The notes below the pieces were generated by a model. That model was not told where the DNA came from and ran no database searches. It saw only the letters and a program-made list of their open reading frames with translations. A stretch of DNA of 64,000 nucleotides from assembly GCA_950097015.1 (NCBI GenBank), contig CATNEN010000003.1, positions 14,551,001 through 14,615,000 of the forward strand. Direction: 5' to 3'. The translations under genes and the position numbers were made by a program. The DNA comes from Macrostomum hystrix (Eukaryota; Platyhelminthes; Macrostomidae). This document shows positions 1 through 11,249 of this stretch, one piece after another (position 1 is the stretch's first letter; the number at the start of each line of letters is the position of its first letter).

Positions 1-1
1 T

Positions 2-1021
2 CTTGTCAAGCCTCTAATTCGAGTCAAACTAGAATCGGCAATTGACAGCTTCCTAATAGACTCCACAGTCTCCATTGACGATTATTACCCGAGGCCAAAT
101 ATGGAAAATTTTCAATTAGGCACTTATCGTCACGCTGTGATGTCGGCTTTGGATCAATTTTCTAACGCGCCATTCACTATTCAGCGCATCTGTGAACTGG
201 CCCTATCGCCCGGTAAGCACTATAGGCGCATTGATAAATATCTCCGCGGCTTATTGAAATGTCTCAGCGTTGTTAGCTGCATCGATCCGGCCGGGCAGAA
301 GATTGTTTTCGATCGCGAAGATGAAGACGACAATGAAGAAGAAATGGCTGCTTCTGCTGCTGCTAGTAGCAATGACGTAGGGTCTGCTTCTATTTCTAAC
401 TCGGCCGCGGCAAGGCATAACTCAGGAGGACCTAGTGTATCTTTAGTGCAATCGAGCGTATCAAATGTTGACTCAATGTCTGGCGATGAAGACCCGTTGG
501 ATACTTCGGGCTCGGGTTCGAGTTCTAGTGTGGTTGCGCCTACATCGGCTACATCGGATGCTGACCAACATGATGGTGACAAAGAGCCGGCAGTTGATAA
601 TGCAGAAGATGTTGCAATTTCCGATGCCACAGTTTCTGAGACAGCTGGTTCGGAGACTGAGCTATCTGCGACTGGCGTCTCCGAAACTGCTGAAAATTCC
701 GTTGCTGAAACTAACGCGGCCGCACCTGAAAATGTGCAGCTATCCGACGTTGCCGTGTCAGTTTCCGACAATGATTCAAGCGAAGTTTCTGACATTCATA
801 ACAAAGAATCGAATTCAATGGCGATCGTCGCACCATCGACTGTGCAGGACGCGGAAGTTAACGCTAGTAAGGAACACCCACCGCGCATGGATGCCGAAGC
901 TGTTGAAAATAATCCAGACGATGTTGTTGAAGACGACGATGTTTTCGATGGAGGAGAAGCTAGAGCTAATAATGCAGAACAACAGGATAAGAAACTGGTT
1001 ACTGATCAGCCGCAAGATTAA
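2..1021 (+). CDS. PPP4R2: Protein phosphatase 4 regulatory subunit 2, 3' part
   Basis: Regulatory subunit of the PP4 phosphatase complex, with nuclear and centrosomal roles in the known family. The frame is open from base 2, so the first ATG in view (101) is internal: the upstream residues (VKLESAIDSFLIDS) still align with the family's N-terminal helical region. The best family match is residues APFTIQRICELALSP and YRRIDKYLRGLLKCLSVVSC, the conserved core of PPP4R2. After that the protein turns into a long, low-complexity acidic tail rich in Ser, Glu, Asp, Ala and Val, typical of this family. The stop is TAA at 1019-1021. The 5' exons lie left of the window, and whether base 2 is mid-exon or just after a splice acceptor cannot be decided. 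The identification is firm; the tail itself is not conserved. Confidence 0.88.
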   Translation, partial: LVKPLIRVKLESAIDSFLIDSTVSIDDYYPRPNMENFQLGTYRHAVMSALDQFSNAPFTIQRICELALSPGKHYRRIDKYLRGLLKCLSVVSCIDPAGQKIVFDREDEDDNEEEMAASAAASSNDVGSASISNSAAARHNSGGPSVSLVQSSVSNVDSMSGDEDPLDTSGSGSSSSVVAPTSATSDADQHDGDKEPAVDNAEDVAISDATVSETAGSETELSATGVSETAENSVAETNAAAPENVQLSDVAVSVSDNDSSEVSDIHNKESNSMAIVAPSTVQDAEVNASKEHPPRMDAEAVENNPDDVVEDDDVFDGGEARANNAEQQDKKLVTDQPQD

Positions 1022-1177
1022 AAGTTCTTTTAATAATTGGACCTTACTTTAGTTGTCCTGGTTTCATTCAATTTGGTTTACATTGAACTGGCTAGAATAT
1101 TAAAATACGAAGCTAGTGTGAATGTATTTTTTAATATCTTTCTTTGTCGCTGTGTATCGTTGATTTATTTTCAACGA

Positions 1178-1487
1178 AATAAAAAAGCAACATTTGTAAA
1201 TTTATTAGTTTCAATCGGTTTTTCAATCGTACCGGACTACCGGTGTACTTTTAAATCAGTCTATGTTTTAGTGTTTACTTGTTTGTCATTTGATCAAATA
1301 ATAATCTTATGGTTTGTTGCTAATTAATTCTCATTGCTTCTTTGCAACTTACAAAATAAACTCTTTGAATGTTTTTTTCATCCATGGGGTTAATATTCGT
1401 AAAATTGGTTTGCTTTTTTTGCTTTTAATTATTTTAGAACTTTCCTTAGATCCCTTATTTCTTAGTAGTTTACCAGCTAAAAATAAA
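1178..1487 (+). terminator. Candidate poly(A) signals of PPP4R2
   Basis: Three AATAAA hexamers follow the stop codon, at 1178-1183, 1355-1360 and 1482-1487, in AT-rich sequence. Any of them could serve; transcript ends would be needed to choose. Confidence 0.5.
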
Positions 1488-1545
1488 GTACTTAAAGTAC
1501 TTTTAAACTGTACCTGATAAAATCTCTATGTCAGTGTATTACAGC

Positions 1546-1770
1546 CTAGTCACTGACAAGATCCCCAATTAAAAATTTCACAGCCTTGACGCTGATAGGA
1601 TCCCAAATTCGAAATCCCACAGTCCAGTCCCTAAAAGATCCTCGAGTCGAAGTCCCACGGTCCAGTTCCTGAAAAAATCCCCAAGTCGAAGTCCCACGGT
1701 TCAGTTCCTGAAAAAATCCCCAAGTCGAAATCCTCACAGTCCAGTTCCTAATAAGATCCCCAATTCTGAT
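1546..1770. repeat. Degenerate 39-bp tandem repeat, about six units
   Basis: Units read roughly cggtccagttcctgaaaaaa followed by tccccaagtcgaagtccca. The middle units are nearly identical and the outer ones decayed. The repeat lies between PPP4R2 and the first transporter, just upstream of that gene's first visible splice acceptor. Confidence 0.8.
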
Positions 1771-1883
1771 AATGTCCTCTTTAAAAGTACATTCTTTAAA
1801 AGTGTCTAAAGTAAGCCTGAAGTGTAGTGTTTCATGCAGTATTCAGGTTTGCTAAAAAACTCAAATTCCCTTACTGTTTCCAG

Positions 1884-4181
1884 GCAATTCAACTCGCTTC
1901 CACCAGCGGCGAAGTTGCCGGGCTAAGTCGGGCTCGCAGAAATGTACTTTTAGCCAGCCTAGCCCTTGTGAACTTCTTCGCCTCGACAGCCTTCTCAGTG
2001 TTGGGCCCATTCTTTCCCAGGGAGGCCAGTCTGAAAGGTTTATCAGTAACCATGACTGGTATTATTGTTGGCGAATTTCAATTAATCATCTGTTTAACTA
2101 GTCCATTAGTTGGCGCATTTGCTAGCAGTATTGGCGGTCGATTTGTGTACAGTTGGGGCCTAGTCATCTGTAGCGTCTGTTCTGTACTATTCGGCGCGTT
2201 AGAATACTGTCCGCCTGGTAATATATTCGCCGCAATGTGCTTGCTAACAAGAGGCGTATCAGCTATTGGCACCAGCATGTTTGTCGTGTCGTCATTCTCC
2301 ATAGCAACTAGGCTATTTCCGAATCGTTTGTCGACAGTATTTGGCCTATTAGAAACTGCCGGCGGTTTAGGCTTCATGGTTGGGCCAGTGATTGGTGGCG
2401 CTCTGTTCCAATTGGGCGGCTTTAAATTGCCGTTTGTTAGCCTTGGCGGTTTCCTACTGCTAGTAGTATTATTGTCCATGTGTGTTATGCCGTCTATGGG
2501 CGAAGATGACTCACAGACTGACTCTGCTAGACCGCCGTCGGCTTGGCAGTTGGTTAGCCAGCCGTTCTGCTTAGCCACACTATTTGGCATGTGCGTTGCC
2601 AGCTCATTTCTTGGCTTTGTCGATGTCAGTTTTCAACCCTTTCTAACTGAAAAATTTCACTTCTCAGCTGTTATTGTTGGCCTAATGCTATTCTTGCCGG
2701 CGTTAATCTATTCGGTATCTGCTGCCCTGTGGGGTCATCTAGTTGATTCTAAGGGCGCCGGTCTGCCGATTATGATTGCTGGTTTGACAGCTTTCGCTAT
2801 CAGCTTGCTGTTTATTTATCCGGCGCCATTTCTGCCATACGACACTAATCTGCCGTCGCTTATTGTAGCTTTGATTGTTGTTGGCTTAGCTTGCTCGGCT
2901 GTCATTGTGCCAGTGTTTAATCTGATTGCTACTCAATCTTACAAATGCGGTTTTGATCGCACTTTGGCTACCTACTCTGTGGTTTCTGGGCTGGTTAATA
3001 CCGCTTTTGCTTTTGGCGCCTTTGTTGGCCCAACACTTGGCGGTGTCGCTCTAGACAAGTGAGTGATGTTTTTCCTCCATCCTTACTTACTTCCATTCTT
3101 TCTTCCTTCCTTCCTTCCTTCCATCCTTCCTTCCTTCCATTCTTCCTTCCTTCCTTCCTTCCTTCCTCCCTTCCTTCCTTCCTTCCTTCCTTCCATTCTT
3201 CCTTCCTTCCTTCCTTCCTTCCTTCCTTCCTTCCTTCCTTCCTTCCTTCCTTCCTTCCTTCCTTCCTTCCTTCCTTCCTCCCTTCCTTCCTTCCTTCCTT
3301 CCTTCCATTCTTCCTTCCTTCCTTCCTTCCTTCCTTCCTTCCTTCCTTCCTTCCTTCCATTCTTCCTTCCTTCCTTCCTTCCTTCCTTCCTTCCTTCCTT
3401 CCATTCTTCCTTCCTTCCATTCTTCCTTCCTTCCTTCCTTCCATTCTTCCTTCCTTCCTTCCTCCCTTCCTTCCTTCCTTCCTTCCTTCCTTCCATTCTT
3501 CCTTCCTTCCTTCCTTCCTTCCTTCCTTCCTTCCATTCTTCCTTCCTTCCTTCCTTCCATTCTTCCTTCCTTCCTTCCTTCCTCCCTTCCTTCCTTCCTT
3601 CCTTCCTTCCTTCCATTCTTCCTTCCTTCCTTCCTTCCATTCTTCCTTCCTTCCTTCCTTCCTACCTGTACCTACCTGCTTACCTACCTGTACTTACCAA
3701 CTTACCTACCAACTTACCTACCTACTTACCTACTAGCATACCTACTTAACTACTAACCTAACTACCTACCTACTTACTACATACCTACCTACTTACCTAC
3801 TTACCTACCTACCTACCTACCTACCTACCTACCTACCTACCTACATACGTACCTACCTACTACCACCAAGCACAATGGCATTCCATTCGCAGATTTGGTC
3901 TAGCCTGGGTTCTGACTGGCTACAGTGTCTTATTCGCATGCGCTGCCATTGTCTGCCTAATTGGTCCGGTGCGCCTGAATCGCGGCTTCATGCGTCGCCA
4001 AACTCGAGGAATGTCACTACTAGTTAACCGTGATAACGAAGATTCGCCTGGATTAATTGGAGTTAGCGCCGATAGCCTAGCCGATGAAGATGCGTCTAAC
4101 GATGAGATTGATAGTGCTTCTGCTATTAATTATAATTATAATACTCGAAATGAAAAAAATTATGGCTCAATTAGTCATTAA
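1884..4181 (+). CDS. SLC18B1-like MFS transporter, copy 1
   Basis: Twelve-helix major facilitator protein resembling SLC18B1, a vesicular polyamine transporter in mammals; the substrate here is inferred only. Exons: 1884-3058 and 3893-4181. The first starts in phase 0 after acceptor cttactgtttccag and has no in-frame ATG until deep in the domain, so the initiator must come from an upstream exon or a spliced leader. The donor is GTGAGT at 3059, the acceptor cattcgcag ends at 3892, and the joined frame (phase 2) continues as KFGLAWVLTGYSVLFACAAI into the last helix. Family marks are GPFFPREASLKG in the first loop, LLETAGGLGFMVGPVIGG in helix 5 and WGHLVDSKGAG in the middle loop. The tail is acidic, ending INYNYNTRNEKNYGSISH. 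Its intron sits earlier than in copies 2-4 and is almost entirely microsatellite. Confidence 0.85.
3073..3866. repeat. (TTCC)n then (TACC)n microsatellite filling an intron
   Basis: About 590 bp of TTCC repeats punctuated by CATTC interruptions run to about 3660, followed by about 200 bp of TACC repeats. Together they make up nearly all of the 834-bp intron 3059-3892 of the copy 1 transporter; the sense strand is pure pyrimidine over most of its length. The long open frames across it are artefacts of the 4-bp period. Confidence 0.97.
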
Positions 4182-5050
4182 CAAATTCTAGATTTATTTT
4201 AGTCTTCAATTGTGCTAATATTATTGATAATTTATGAGAAACAATTCGTTCTCTATATGTATTTGTATTTTTGTTGATTTTTTTCGTTAAAGTTATTTTA
4301 TAATCCCACTCACATTGCTAGGTTTTGTTATCTACGAGTGAAAGTTATGCCGGAAGTTGTATTTCTGAGAAAAACTATTTTGTCTATGGCAGAAACCCTA
4401 ATGTCGTGATAAGCAATTTTGGTCTACATTTCTACAATCGTTATCTGTTCTGATCTTTCTTTCAATTCAAACAATTAAGAAAAAACTTTTTGATGATTAT
4501 TTTTTCAGATTCTCTGAATGCACTTTAATGTGACCTTGCGACTTGAAAACTATTGAAAGCATTTTTGTAATAAAATTGATTCGACAATAGCACGTCTGCG
4601 CGTGTTATTGTGAATTGGAAATGACGACCAACAAATGCTAGATTCTATTTTCTATCAATCTGTGACACCGATTTTTTTCATTCAAATCATGCCAATATGA
4701 CGTCGTTAGTATGTGTCGATCAGAAGGAACACTGAAATGTTTACTTTCGCGATCTATTTATTAGTTGCATTTCTTTCATCAACCAGAAGATTTTTGTGAA
4801 TCTTTCTTATTTTACTGTTTGTAAGAGAGTAACACGTATTTTTTCTAGAGCTATTGAATTCGAGCCATAATATTATTGAAAAATATTATTCAAGTCTAAA
4901 TCTTTCGTTAATTATATGTTTAAGCCCTTCCATCAGTTGTCTTTTGACTAGTCGTTTTGATGTCGCCTGTTTAAACAATTTAGGCCCTTACTTTCTCGTC
5001 ATTAGATTTTTTATTTCTTTTTTTGTTTAGGGTTTTTTCAGTGCTCATAG
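4182..5050. other. AT-rich intergenic sequence
   Basis: 3' flank of transporter copy 1. I see no coding frame, repeat family or RNA gene here. Confidence 0.6.
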
Positions 5051-5909
5051 TCTCACATCCCTCGAAGAAGATAACAGGCCCGCATCCTCAAAGAAGATAA
5101 CAGGCCCGCATCCTCAAAGAAGATAACAGGCCCGCATCCTCAAAGAAGATAACAGGCCCGCATCCTCAAAGAAGATAACAGTCCCGCATCCTCAAAGAAG
5201 ATAACAGGCCCGCATCCTCAAAGAAGATAACAGTCCCACATCCTCAAAGAAGATAACAGGCCCGCATCCTCAAAGAAGATAACAGGCCCGCATCCTCAAA
5301 GAAGATAACAGTCCCGCATCCTCAAAGAAGATAACAGGCCCGCATCCTCAAAGAAGATAACAGGCCCGCATCCTCAAAGAAGATAACAGTCCCGCATCCT
5401 CAAAGAAGATAACAGGCCCGCATCCTCAAAGAAGATAACAGGCCCGCATCCTCAAAGAAGATAACAGGCCCGCATCCTCAAAGAAGATAACAGTCCCTCA
5501 TCCTCAAAGAAGATAACAGTCCCACATCCTCAAAGATCATAACAGTCCCACATCCTCGAAGAAGATAACAGGCCCGCATCCTCAAAGAAGATAACAGTCC
5601 CGCATCCTCAAAGAAGATAACAGTCCCGCATCCTCAAAGAAGATAACAGGCCCGCATCCTCAAAGAAGATAACAGTCCCGCATCCTCAAAGAAGATAACA
5701 GGCCCGCATCCTCAAAGAAGATAACAGGCCCGCATCCTCAAAGAAGATAACAGGCCCGCATCCTCAAAGAAGATAACAGGCCCGCATCCTCAAGAAAGAT
5801 AACAGTCCCGCATCCTTAAAGTAAATAATAGTCCCGCATCCTCAAAGAAAATAACAGTCCCGCATCCTCAAAGAATATAATAGTTCCACATCCTCAAAGA
5901 AGATAACAT
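5051..5909. repeat. 26-bp minisatellite, about 33 units
   Basis: The unit is gcatcctcaaagaagataac plus aggccc or agtccc; the two variants are interspersed without simple order, and the outermost copies at both ends are more divergent. The array ends about 105 bp before the 3' splice site that precedes the start codon of transporter copy 2, so it lies in that gene's 5' intron, outron or promoter. Confidence 0.95.
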
Positions 5910-6030
5910 AAGAAGAAAAATGTGTTCTTAAACCCCTAGTGTCATCACAGTACACTTCAAGTATGTTTTACCTATTACATTAAACTTATTTTTGTAAACA
6001 CATTGACGTATTTCAGGATCACTACCGCCA

Positions 6031-8302
6031 ATGTCAGACGAAGCGTCTCCACTGATTGCAGGATCAGGCAGTAACCATGGCAATACTGGGGATGACACTG
6101 GAGCGCCTGGGATGTCTCGCAATTCATATTTGTTACTAGCAACGTTATCCGTATCGAATCTATTTGCCGCATTGTCGTTCTCAGTTTTGAGTCCATTCTT
6201 TCCTGGCGCAGCGGAAGCGAAAGGCTTATCATTGACTTTAACTGGCATGATCATTGGCGAATTTGAATTGGTCATCTTTCTCGCTAGTCCATTCGTTGTT
6301 CACATTGCCGCTTCAGTTGGTAATAAGTTCACATATATTTGCGGCTTATTCATCTGCGGTACTTGCTCCGTACTGTTCGGCTTGTTGGAATACTGTCCAA
6401 ATGGTACCATATTTGCTGTGATGTGCTTTCTAACACGCGGCGTTGGCGCGTTCGGAGCTGCCATCTTTTTAGTATCGTCATTTGCTATCCTGGCGCGAGC
6501 CTTTCCAGACAAGGTATCGACTGTTACTGGCATAGTTGAGACTGCCCTAGGCCTTGGCTACATGGTTGGGCCTGCTATTGGCGGCGCATTCTACGATCTT
6601 GGCGGCTTTAAGCTACCATTTTTCACTGTCGGCTTTCTCGTATTAGTAACAGCAATCGCGGCTTACTTTTTTACGCCAGCCCTACAAATCGATGCTGATG
6701 AAAACGATAGGCCAGCTTCGTTTCTAAAGTTCTTTTCAATTCCGATTGTACTGGCTATATTGTTGAGCTATGCGGCTACTGGGGCTATGTATGGTACTCT
6801 CGACGTCACAATGGAGCCATATCTAACAGGCGCTTTTTATTATTCATCGACAATTATTGGTTTGATATTCCTAACGCCAAGTCTGATTTATACACTGTCG
6901 GCTGTTGGCTGGGGTCGCCTCACAGACACCATGGGCTGGGGTGTTGGTGTACTAATCTTCGGCTTAATTTCTTGCTGCATTGGTATATTTTTCATCGATC
7001 CGGTTAGCTTCGTGCTGCCAATTCAGCCGACACTGTACACACTGCTGCCAGCCCTAGTGACCATTGGTTTGGGCTCGTCTGCTGTTATGATACCAGTCTA
7101 TGGTTTGTGTCTTGACGCGGCGTTCGCTAATGGCATGGAAGAAAATATTGCTACTATTAATTTAGTGTCCGGTGTGACAAACTCAGCGTATTCGTTGGGC
7201 GTGTTTATCGGGCCTAGTATTGGCGGTCGGCTGTATGATACTATTGGCTTCGATAATCTGCTATTTGGCTATGCTGGACTATTCGCTTTATGTGCCATCT
7301 TGCTTGGAATTGCCAATATTCATAACAGGTACGATGCCAACCTACTCCATGAGTCTTCCGCGCATTTTATCTAAAAAAATTAATTAAAAACTTATCTACT
7401 GCGTCTTAGTCCTCGAAATTATTTTGTGATGAGCCTTACGTCACACGAGCTCGTATATAGATTTAAAGAAGATGGAAATTACACGTGGCCCGCTTGGATG
7501 AAGTATTCTACCCCAACTGATATAATATGATAATTTGCAGGAGGGCTGCGGGCAATGGCACATCATTTGGTGACACGACCTGCAGTCAGCGAGTATGCAA
7601 TTCTATCTATTCCGCTGACTCCGGAGCACACACGCACACAAATACCGGAAGCAGACATACACTCACACACGAGTGTACATCTGCCCTGACTTTCTCATCG
7701 TCAGGCAGTGTACACTCACACTGTGCCTTGGAGGTTGGCCCTCCAGGGATAAAATTGCACGAAGCCCCCAAGCCGTCTCTCCGCGCCAGCGCACCAAATA
7801 AATGTGGCTTCGACGCGGAATCGAGCTCAGGAGGCAAACATGTTGGCCGCTCTGCTGCTCACTGTCACCACCCCACTACCCCAGCTAATGCTGGTACAAA
7901 TTTTACAGCTGGATGTACTAATGTAGGCAAATACTTGTTAAGTCATCATACTATGCAACTGAGTTGAAAAATATCACAAAAGAGCTCATTGAAACAGTGC
8001 AAGTGTAAAGAGCAGAAGTGCATTGTTGATATAAAACTAAATCAAACAACAAAACTACCCAAATATCCGTCAGATATCATCAACCAGTTCAGCCGGCCAC
8101 AGCGTCGGCTTCGGTGCCTGCTCTGCCGGACGCTGAATCGACTAATGGTGTAGCGAACAATCTGTCGTCTTCTATTGAGCATCTGGTGCCTCGGAGTCGA
8201 CGGTCGAGTGTATCATCATTAGCCTCGCACTATAGTTATCAGTACACTGTGCAATTGTCTGGCTCGCCTAGGACTCAGCATTGCACTGCTTCTAGCGCTT
8301 GA
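6031..8302 (+). CDS. SLC18B1-like MFS transporter, copy 2
   Basis: Complete transporter of 508 aa if two exons are joined: 6031-7328 and 8074-8302. The donor is AG|GTACGA at 7329 and the acceptor aaatatccgtcag ends at 8073; the split Arg codon (AG|A, phase 2) restores the frame. Without splicing the frame would end at 7374 after an unlikely tail. The ATG lies 14 nt after acceptor gacgtatttcag. Family marks: SPFFPGAAEAKG, LVSSFAILARAFPDKVSTV, TALGLGYMVGPAIGG, WGRLTDTMGWG and GPSIGGRLYDTIGF. The second exon encodes a cytosolic Ser-rich tail (SIEHLVPRSRRSSVSSLASH) ending TASSA, with basic-Ser clusters that could be kinase sites. The intron holds a minus-strand SINE. Function is by homology to SLC18B1. 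Confidence 0.87.
7535..7885 (-). mobile_element. tRNA-derived SINE, family A, full copy
   Basis: Lies in the intron of transporter copy 2. The sequence matches segments at 13937-14706 and 29705-29928. Read on the minus strand, the right-hand end is a tRNA-like head with a B-box-like GAGCTCGATTCCGC (7814-7828); the A box is degenerate in this copy. The body contains tgactttctcatcgtcagg and ggaggttggccctcc. The plus-strand open frames across it are not genes. Confidence 0.72.
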
Positions 8303-9125
8303 GTCTAGGTTGATTTTCTTAGATTTCATGCAGGTTTTATTGTTGCGGTATCTAGCCTATAAAACAATTCGAATGAGTTGAACACTTACTAAAAGCCTAA
8401 GTCTTTTGAAACGATTAGTTTCGTTTTAAAAGCAAGGACGACTAGAAGAAGAGAGATTGGACACTTTGTTTCTTGGAAAATTTACTAAAGATCAGATGAT
8501 GTGTTCATGATAAACAAATGAAAATGAAGCGAATACCATTTTTTCATGAATGAAGCTTTCGAAAATTTTGAGTGGTCCTTGCTCAAATGAGGTCCGGCTT
8601 ATCATCGTAAAGCTAAATAGAGTATCCGTAGATTATCTAGCAATGTGCCACTTGTAACTTCAGGAACATGTTTGCTCTTGTGTATCATGTAACTGTTTCT
8701 TAATCAAATACAGATTCTCGATTTTTTCGACTAAACGCCAGTCTTTCAGCCTTTTAAAAACCAGACTTGATTAATGTTACAATTAATTGTTTTTAATTTT
8801 TTTTTATTTGTTGTTAGCATAAATTTTTTGAAGCAATATTCGATGCTTCAACCTATTTTTTAAATTCGTGTTTTAATAATCTTTGTAATTTTATCGCGTT
8901 TTACAATTTGCCTTTGAATGTGATTTTTCATATTTTTACGCGCTTTTGTAGTCGTAGTATATTTGTTTGCCATGATTGCACTTAGCAATGTTTATCCAAC
9001 AGGGTACACAACACCAGGCTATCTAGAGGCAGGGAAGAGTCATATCGAGCAAGCCTCTGTGATTTCCCTACGTGGTTTTGGCCATAGACATTATGTATAA
9101 ACATTAAATTATGTTTTATGTACAT
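8303..9125. other. AT-rich 3' flank of transporter copy 2
   Basis: Probably 3' UTR then intergenic DNA. No coding signal or repeat was recognised. Confidence 0.5.
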
Positions 9126-9405
9126 AAAAAGAGGTTGTAGCCTAGTAGTTAGGGCGTCGGACTTACGACTTGAAGGTCGGTGGTTCGATTCCCGACTCGA
9201 CTCCACTGAAACAAATTGTGTCCTTTAGCAAGACACTTAACTCTGCATTGCTTCAGTTCACCCAACTGTTAAATGGGTACCAGCATTAGCTTGGATAATT
9301 CGTGGGTGTGGCGTCCCTCAAGTCCATGGACTGAACAGCTGTACGCAGCCTTCACATTTGACTTCAAACTAATAGCATATACTGTAGTACCGGGTGGCGA
9401 ACAAG
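9126..9405 (+). mobile_element. tRNA-derived SINE, family B
   Basis: A tRNA-like head at about 9126-9203 carries an A-box-like segment (TAGCCTAGTAGTTAGGGCG) and a good B box (GGTTCGATTCC). The body, aagacacttaactctgcatt then ctgttaaatgggtaccagca, ending near cagtccatggactgaacag-type sequence, is shared with 46936-47187. A head-only fragment is at 15950-16003 and a tail fragment in inverse orientation near 24690-24735. It is not a functional tRNA: the acceptor stem pairs poorly. Confidence 0.8.
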
Positions 9406-9907
9406 TAACTGAACAAAGTAAAACTGTTAATTAGATCTTCAAACTTATTCTACATACCTCCTAATTCTGTTGCACTTATACTATGCTGACCCTAAAGATT
9501 TAATATTTACTTGATTTTTCTCTGTACCAATAATATAAAGTTGTCGGATTTGTCTCTGTTGTACTACGATAATAAAAGAATTGTCGACAGAATTTCTTAC
9601 GTGTGCTTAATTTTTTTAAGTCGTCTACTTTTATCAACTACAAGTATGATAAACTCCTTTGTTAAACTTTTTTGTATGCCTTTTGTGGCAATACCAATTG
9701 TGATCTTTCGGTGTTTTGTGCGCAATCAAAAGGAAACATGATCAAATAAAAGGTTAACTATTTAAAGATATTTTTGCTGTATTTCTATTGTGCAATCATT
9801 CTTTATCATTTCGTTTCTTCCATGGGAGTTAGAACATGCGCCATGCGCTCTAGTTTACTTCGAACGTAAAACGTTTAGGAAATAAAAAAATTTCTGCTTC
9901 ATTTCAG
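9406..9907. other. AT-rich 5' region of transporter copy 3
   Basis: No gene or repeat seen. It ends in the splice-acceptor-like tract ctgcttcatttcag, one base before the copy 3 start codon. Confidence 0.5.
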
Positions 9908-9908
9908 A

Positions 9909-11249
9909 ATGACTATTGACTACCCTGATACGCGGTCTGAAAATGCGGACTCCATGGACTCTGTTGCACAATTGTTCAGCAATAATGGCTTGGCTAGAGG
10001 CGAAGGACTTGCTGTCCAAAAGTCTCGCACTGTACTCACTTTCTCATCAGTGGTTCTTTTCGTCTGCGGATTCGTATCAAACCTTCTAGCAGCCTCCGCG
10101 TTTTCCGTCATTGCGCCATTCTTTCCAGGAGTTGCTCTGTCCAAAGGTGTCTCATTGTCAGTCACTGGACTAATATTTGGTGTTTTCGAGTTGGTCATTT
10201 TCCTTTTCAGTCCATTTGTGGTTTACATTTCCGCTAAAGTCGGCAATAAGACTCTGTATATCGGAGGTCTGAGTACTTGCGGCATTTGCTCAATACTTTT
10301 CTCTTTTCTCGAGCATCTTCCCAATGGCGCTCCGTTCGCCGTAATGTGCTTCCTGGTTCGCTCAGTCTGTGCTACTGGCGCATCCGTGTTCTTGGTGGCC
10401 TCGTTTGCCACATTGGCGTGCGCCTTTCCTGACAAAGTGTCAACTGTGAACGGAGTTGTGGAGACTGCACTGGCACTTGGCTACATGCTGGGACCGGGCC
10501 TAGGCGGTGTTTTGTTTGATCTTGGAGGCTTCAAACTGCCGCTGCTAACTGTCGGTGCTTCACTGTTGGTTGTGGCCTGCGTGTGCTTCAAAGCTATCCC
10601 GAATATGTCTGAAGAAGAGGTCATTGAGCCAGTGAAGTTCTGGATACTGCTTCGTTTACCCGTCGCTGTCCTCATTCTACTGACCTTTGCACTTCTTGGC
10701 GCCATCGAAAGTACCATAGACATTGTGATGGAGCCATTCGTTACACAGAACTTCGGCTTGTCGCACACCATAATTGGTCTGTTGCTTCTGCTTCCCAGTC
10801 TGATTCTGAGCGTAAGCGCTATCGGCTGGGGATTTCTGTCTGACAAGAAGGGCTGGAATGCAGGCATTGTCATATTTGGTTTGCTATTAACTGCTGTCGG
10901 ATCCATATTCCTTGATCCTCCCAGATTCCTGTTCAAAGTGAGTCCTGGTCTTTACTCAATGATTCCTGGTCTAGTGTGCATCGGCTTAGGAGTCAGTGCA
11001 GCCCTTGTCCCAATCTACGGACTGTGCCTTGAACAGGCCTGCAGACACGGACTGCAGGAGAATGCCGGCACCGTCAACTTGATTTCTGGTGTCACGAATT
11101 CCGCCTTTTCGTTTGGCCTGTTTTTGGGACCCACTCTAGGTGGATATTTGTACGAAGCAGTGGGGGTGAGCAATTTGATGTTGGGCTACGCTCTGCTATT
11201 TCTGCTGCTCGTCCCATTGTTTGTCATCGCATTAGGGCGTCCGGGGTGA
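9909..11249 (+). CDS. SLC18B1-like MFS transporter, copy 3
   Basis: 446 aa if the first exon is read through to its TGA. The ATG is one base after acceptor cttcatttcag. Conserved: APFFPGVALSKG, AFPDKVSTVNGVVETALALG, GPGLGGVLFDLGGFKLPLL, WGFLSDKKGW, GPTLGGYLYEAVG. It matches the other copies along their length, with no internal stop, so it looks functional. At 11246 a good donor (GG|GTGAGC, phase 2) sits exactly where copies 2 and 4 splice to a tail exon. A possible continuation after cactttacag at 11592-11601 would add only a few residues (GFQFF-stop). Therefore either the protein ends at PG or has a very short or unrecognised tail. Codon choice is less AT-biased than in copies 1 and 2. Confidence 0.85.
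   Translation: MTIDYPDTRSENADSMDSVAQLFSNNGLARGEGLAVQKSRTVLTFSSVVLFVCGFVSNLLAASAFSVIAPFFPGVALSKGVSLSVTGLIFGVFELVIFLFSPFVVYISAKVGNKTLYIGGLSTCGICSILFSFLEHLPNGAPFAVMCFLVRSVCATGASVFLVASFATLACAFPDKVSTVNGVVETALALGYMLGPGLGGVLFDLGGFKLPLLTVGASLLVVACVCFKAIPNMSEEEVIEPVKFWILLRLPVAVLILLTFALLGAIESTIDIVMEPFVTQNFGLSHTIIGLLLLLPSLILSVSAIGWGFLSDKKGWNAGIVIFGLLLTAVGSIFLDPPRFLFKVSPGLYSMIPGLVCIGLGVSAALVPIYGLCLEQACRHGLQENAGTVNLISGVTNSAFSFGLFLGPTLGGYLYEAVGVSNLMLGYALLFLLLVPLFVIALGRPG

Noticed and set aside
101-101. ATG at 101 as the PPP4R2 start
   Set aside because: The frame is open to the window edge and upstream residues align with the family, so this Met is internal.
2995-3749. Several long Phe/Leu/Pro/Ser or Lys/Glu/Gly/Arg frames on both strands
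   Set aside because: They are readings of the TTCC microsatellite; all frames of a 4-bp repeat stay open. The segment is an intron between two in-phase transporter exons.
5051-5909. CRISPR-like array
   Set aside because: Units are head-to-tail without unique spacers; it is an ordinary minisatellite in a eukaryotic genome.
7527-7967. 146-aa plus-strand frame
   Set aside because: It covers a minus-strand SINE inside the transporter intron; there are no domain features and other copies of the repeat do not keep the frame.
9126-9203. A functional tRNA gene
   Set aside because: Box A and B are present but the acceptor stem pairs poorly and the segment continues into a repeated SINE body.
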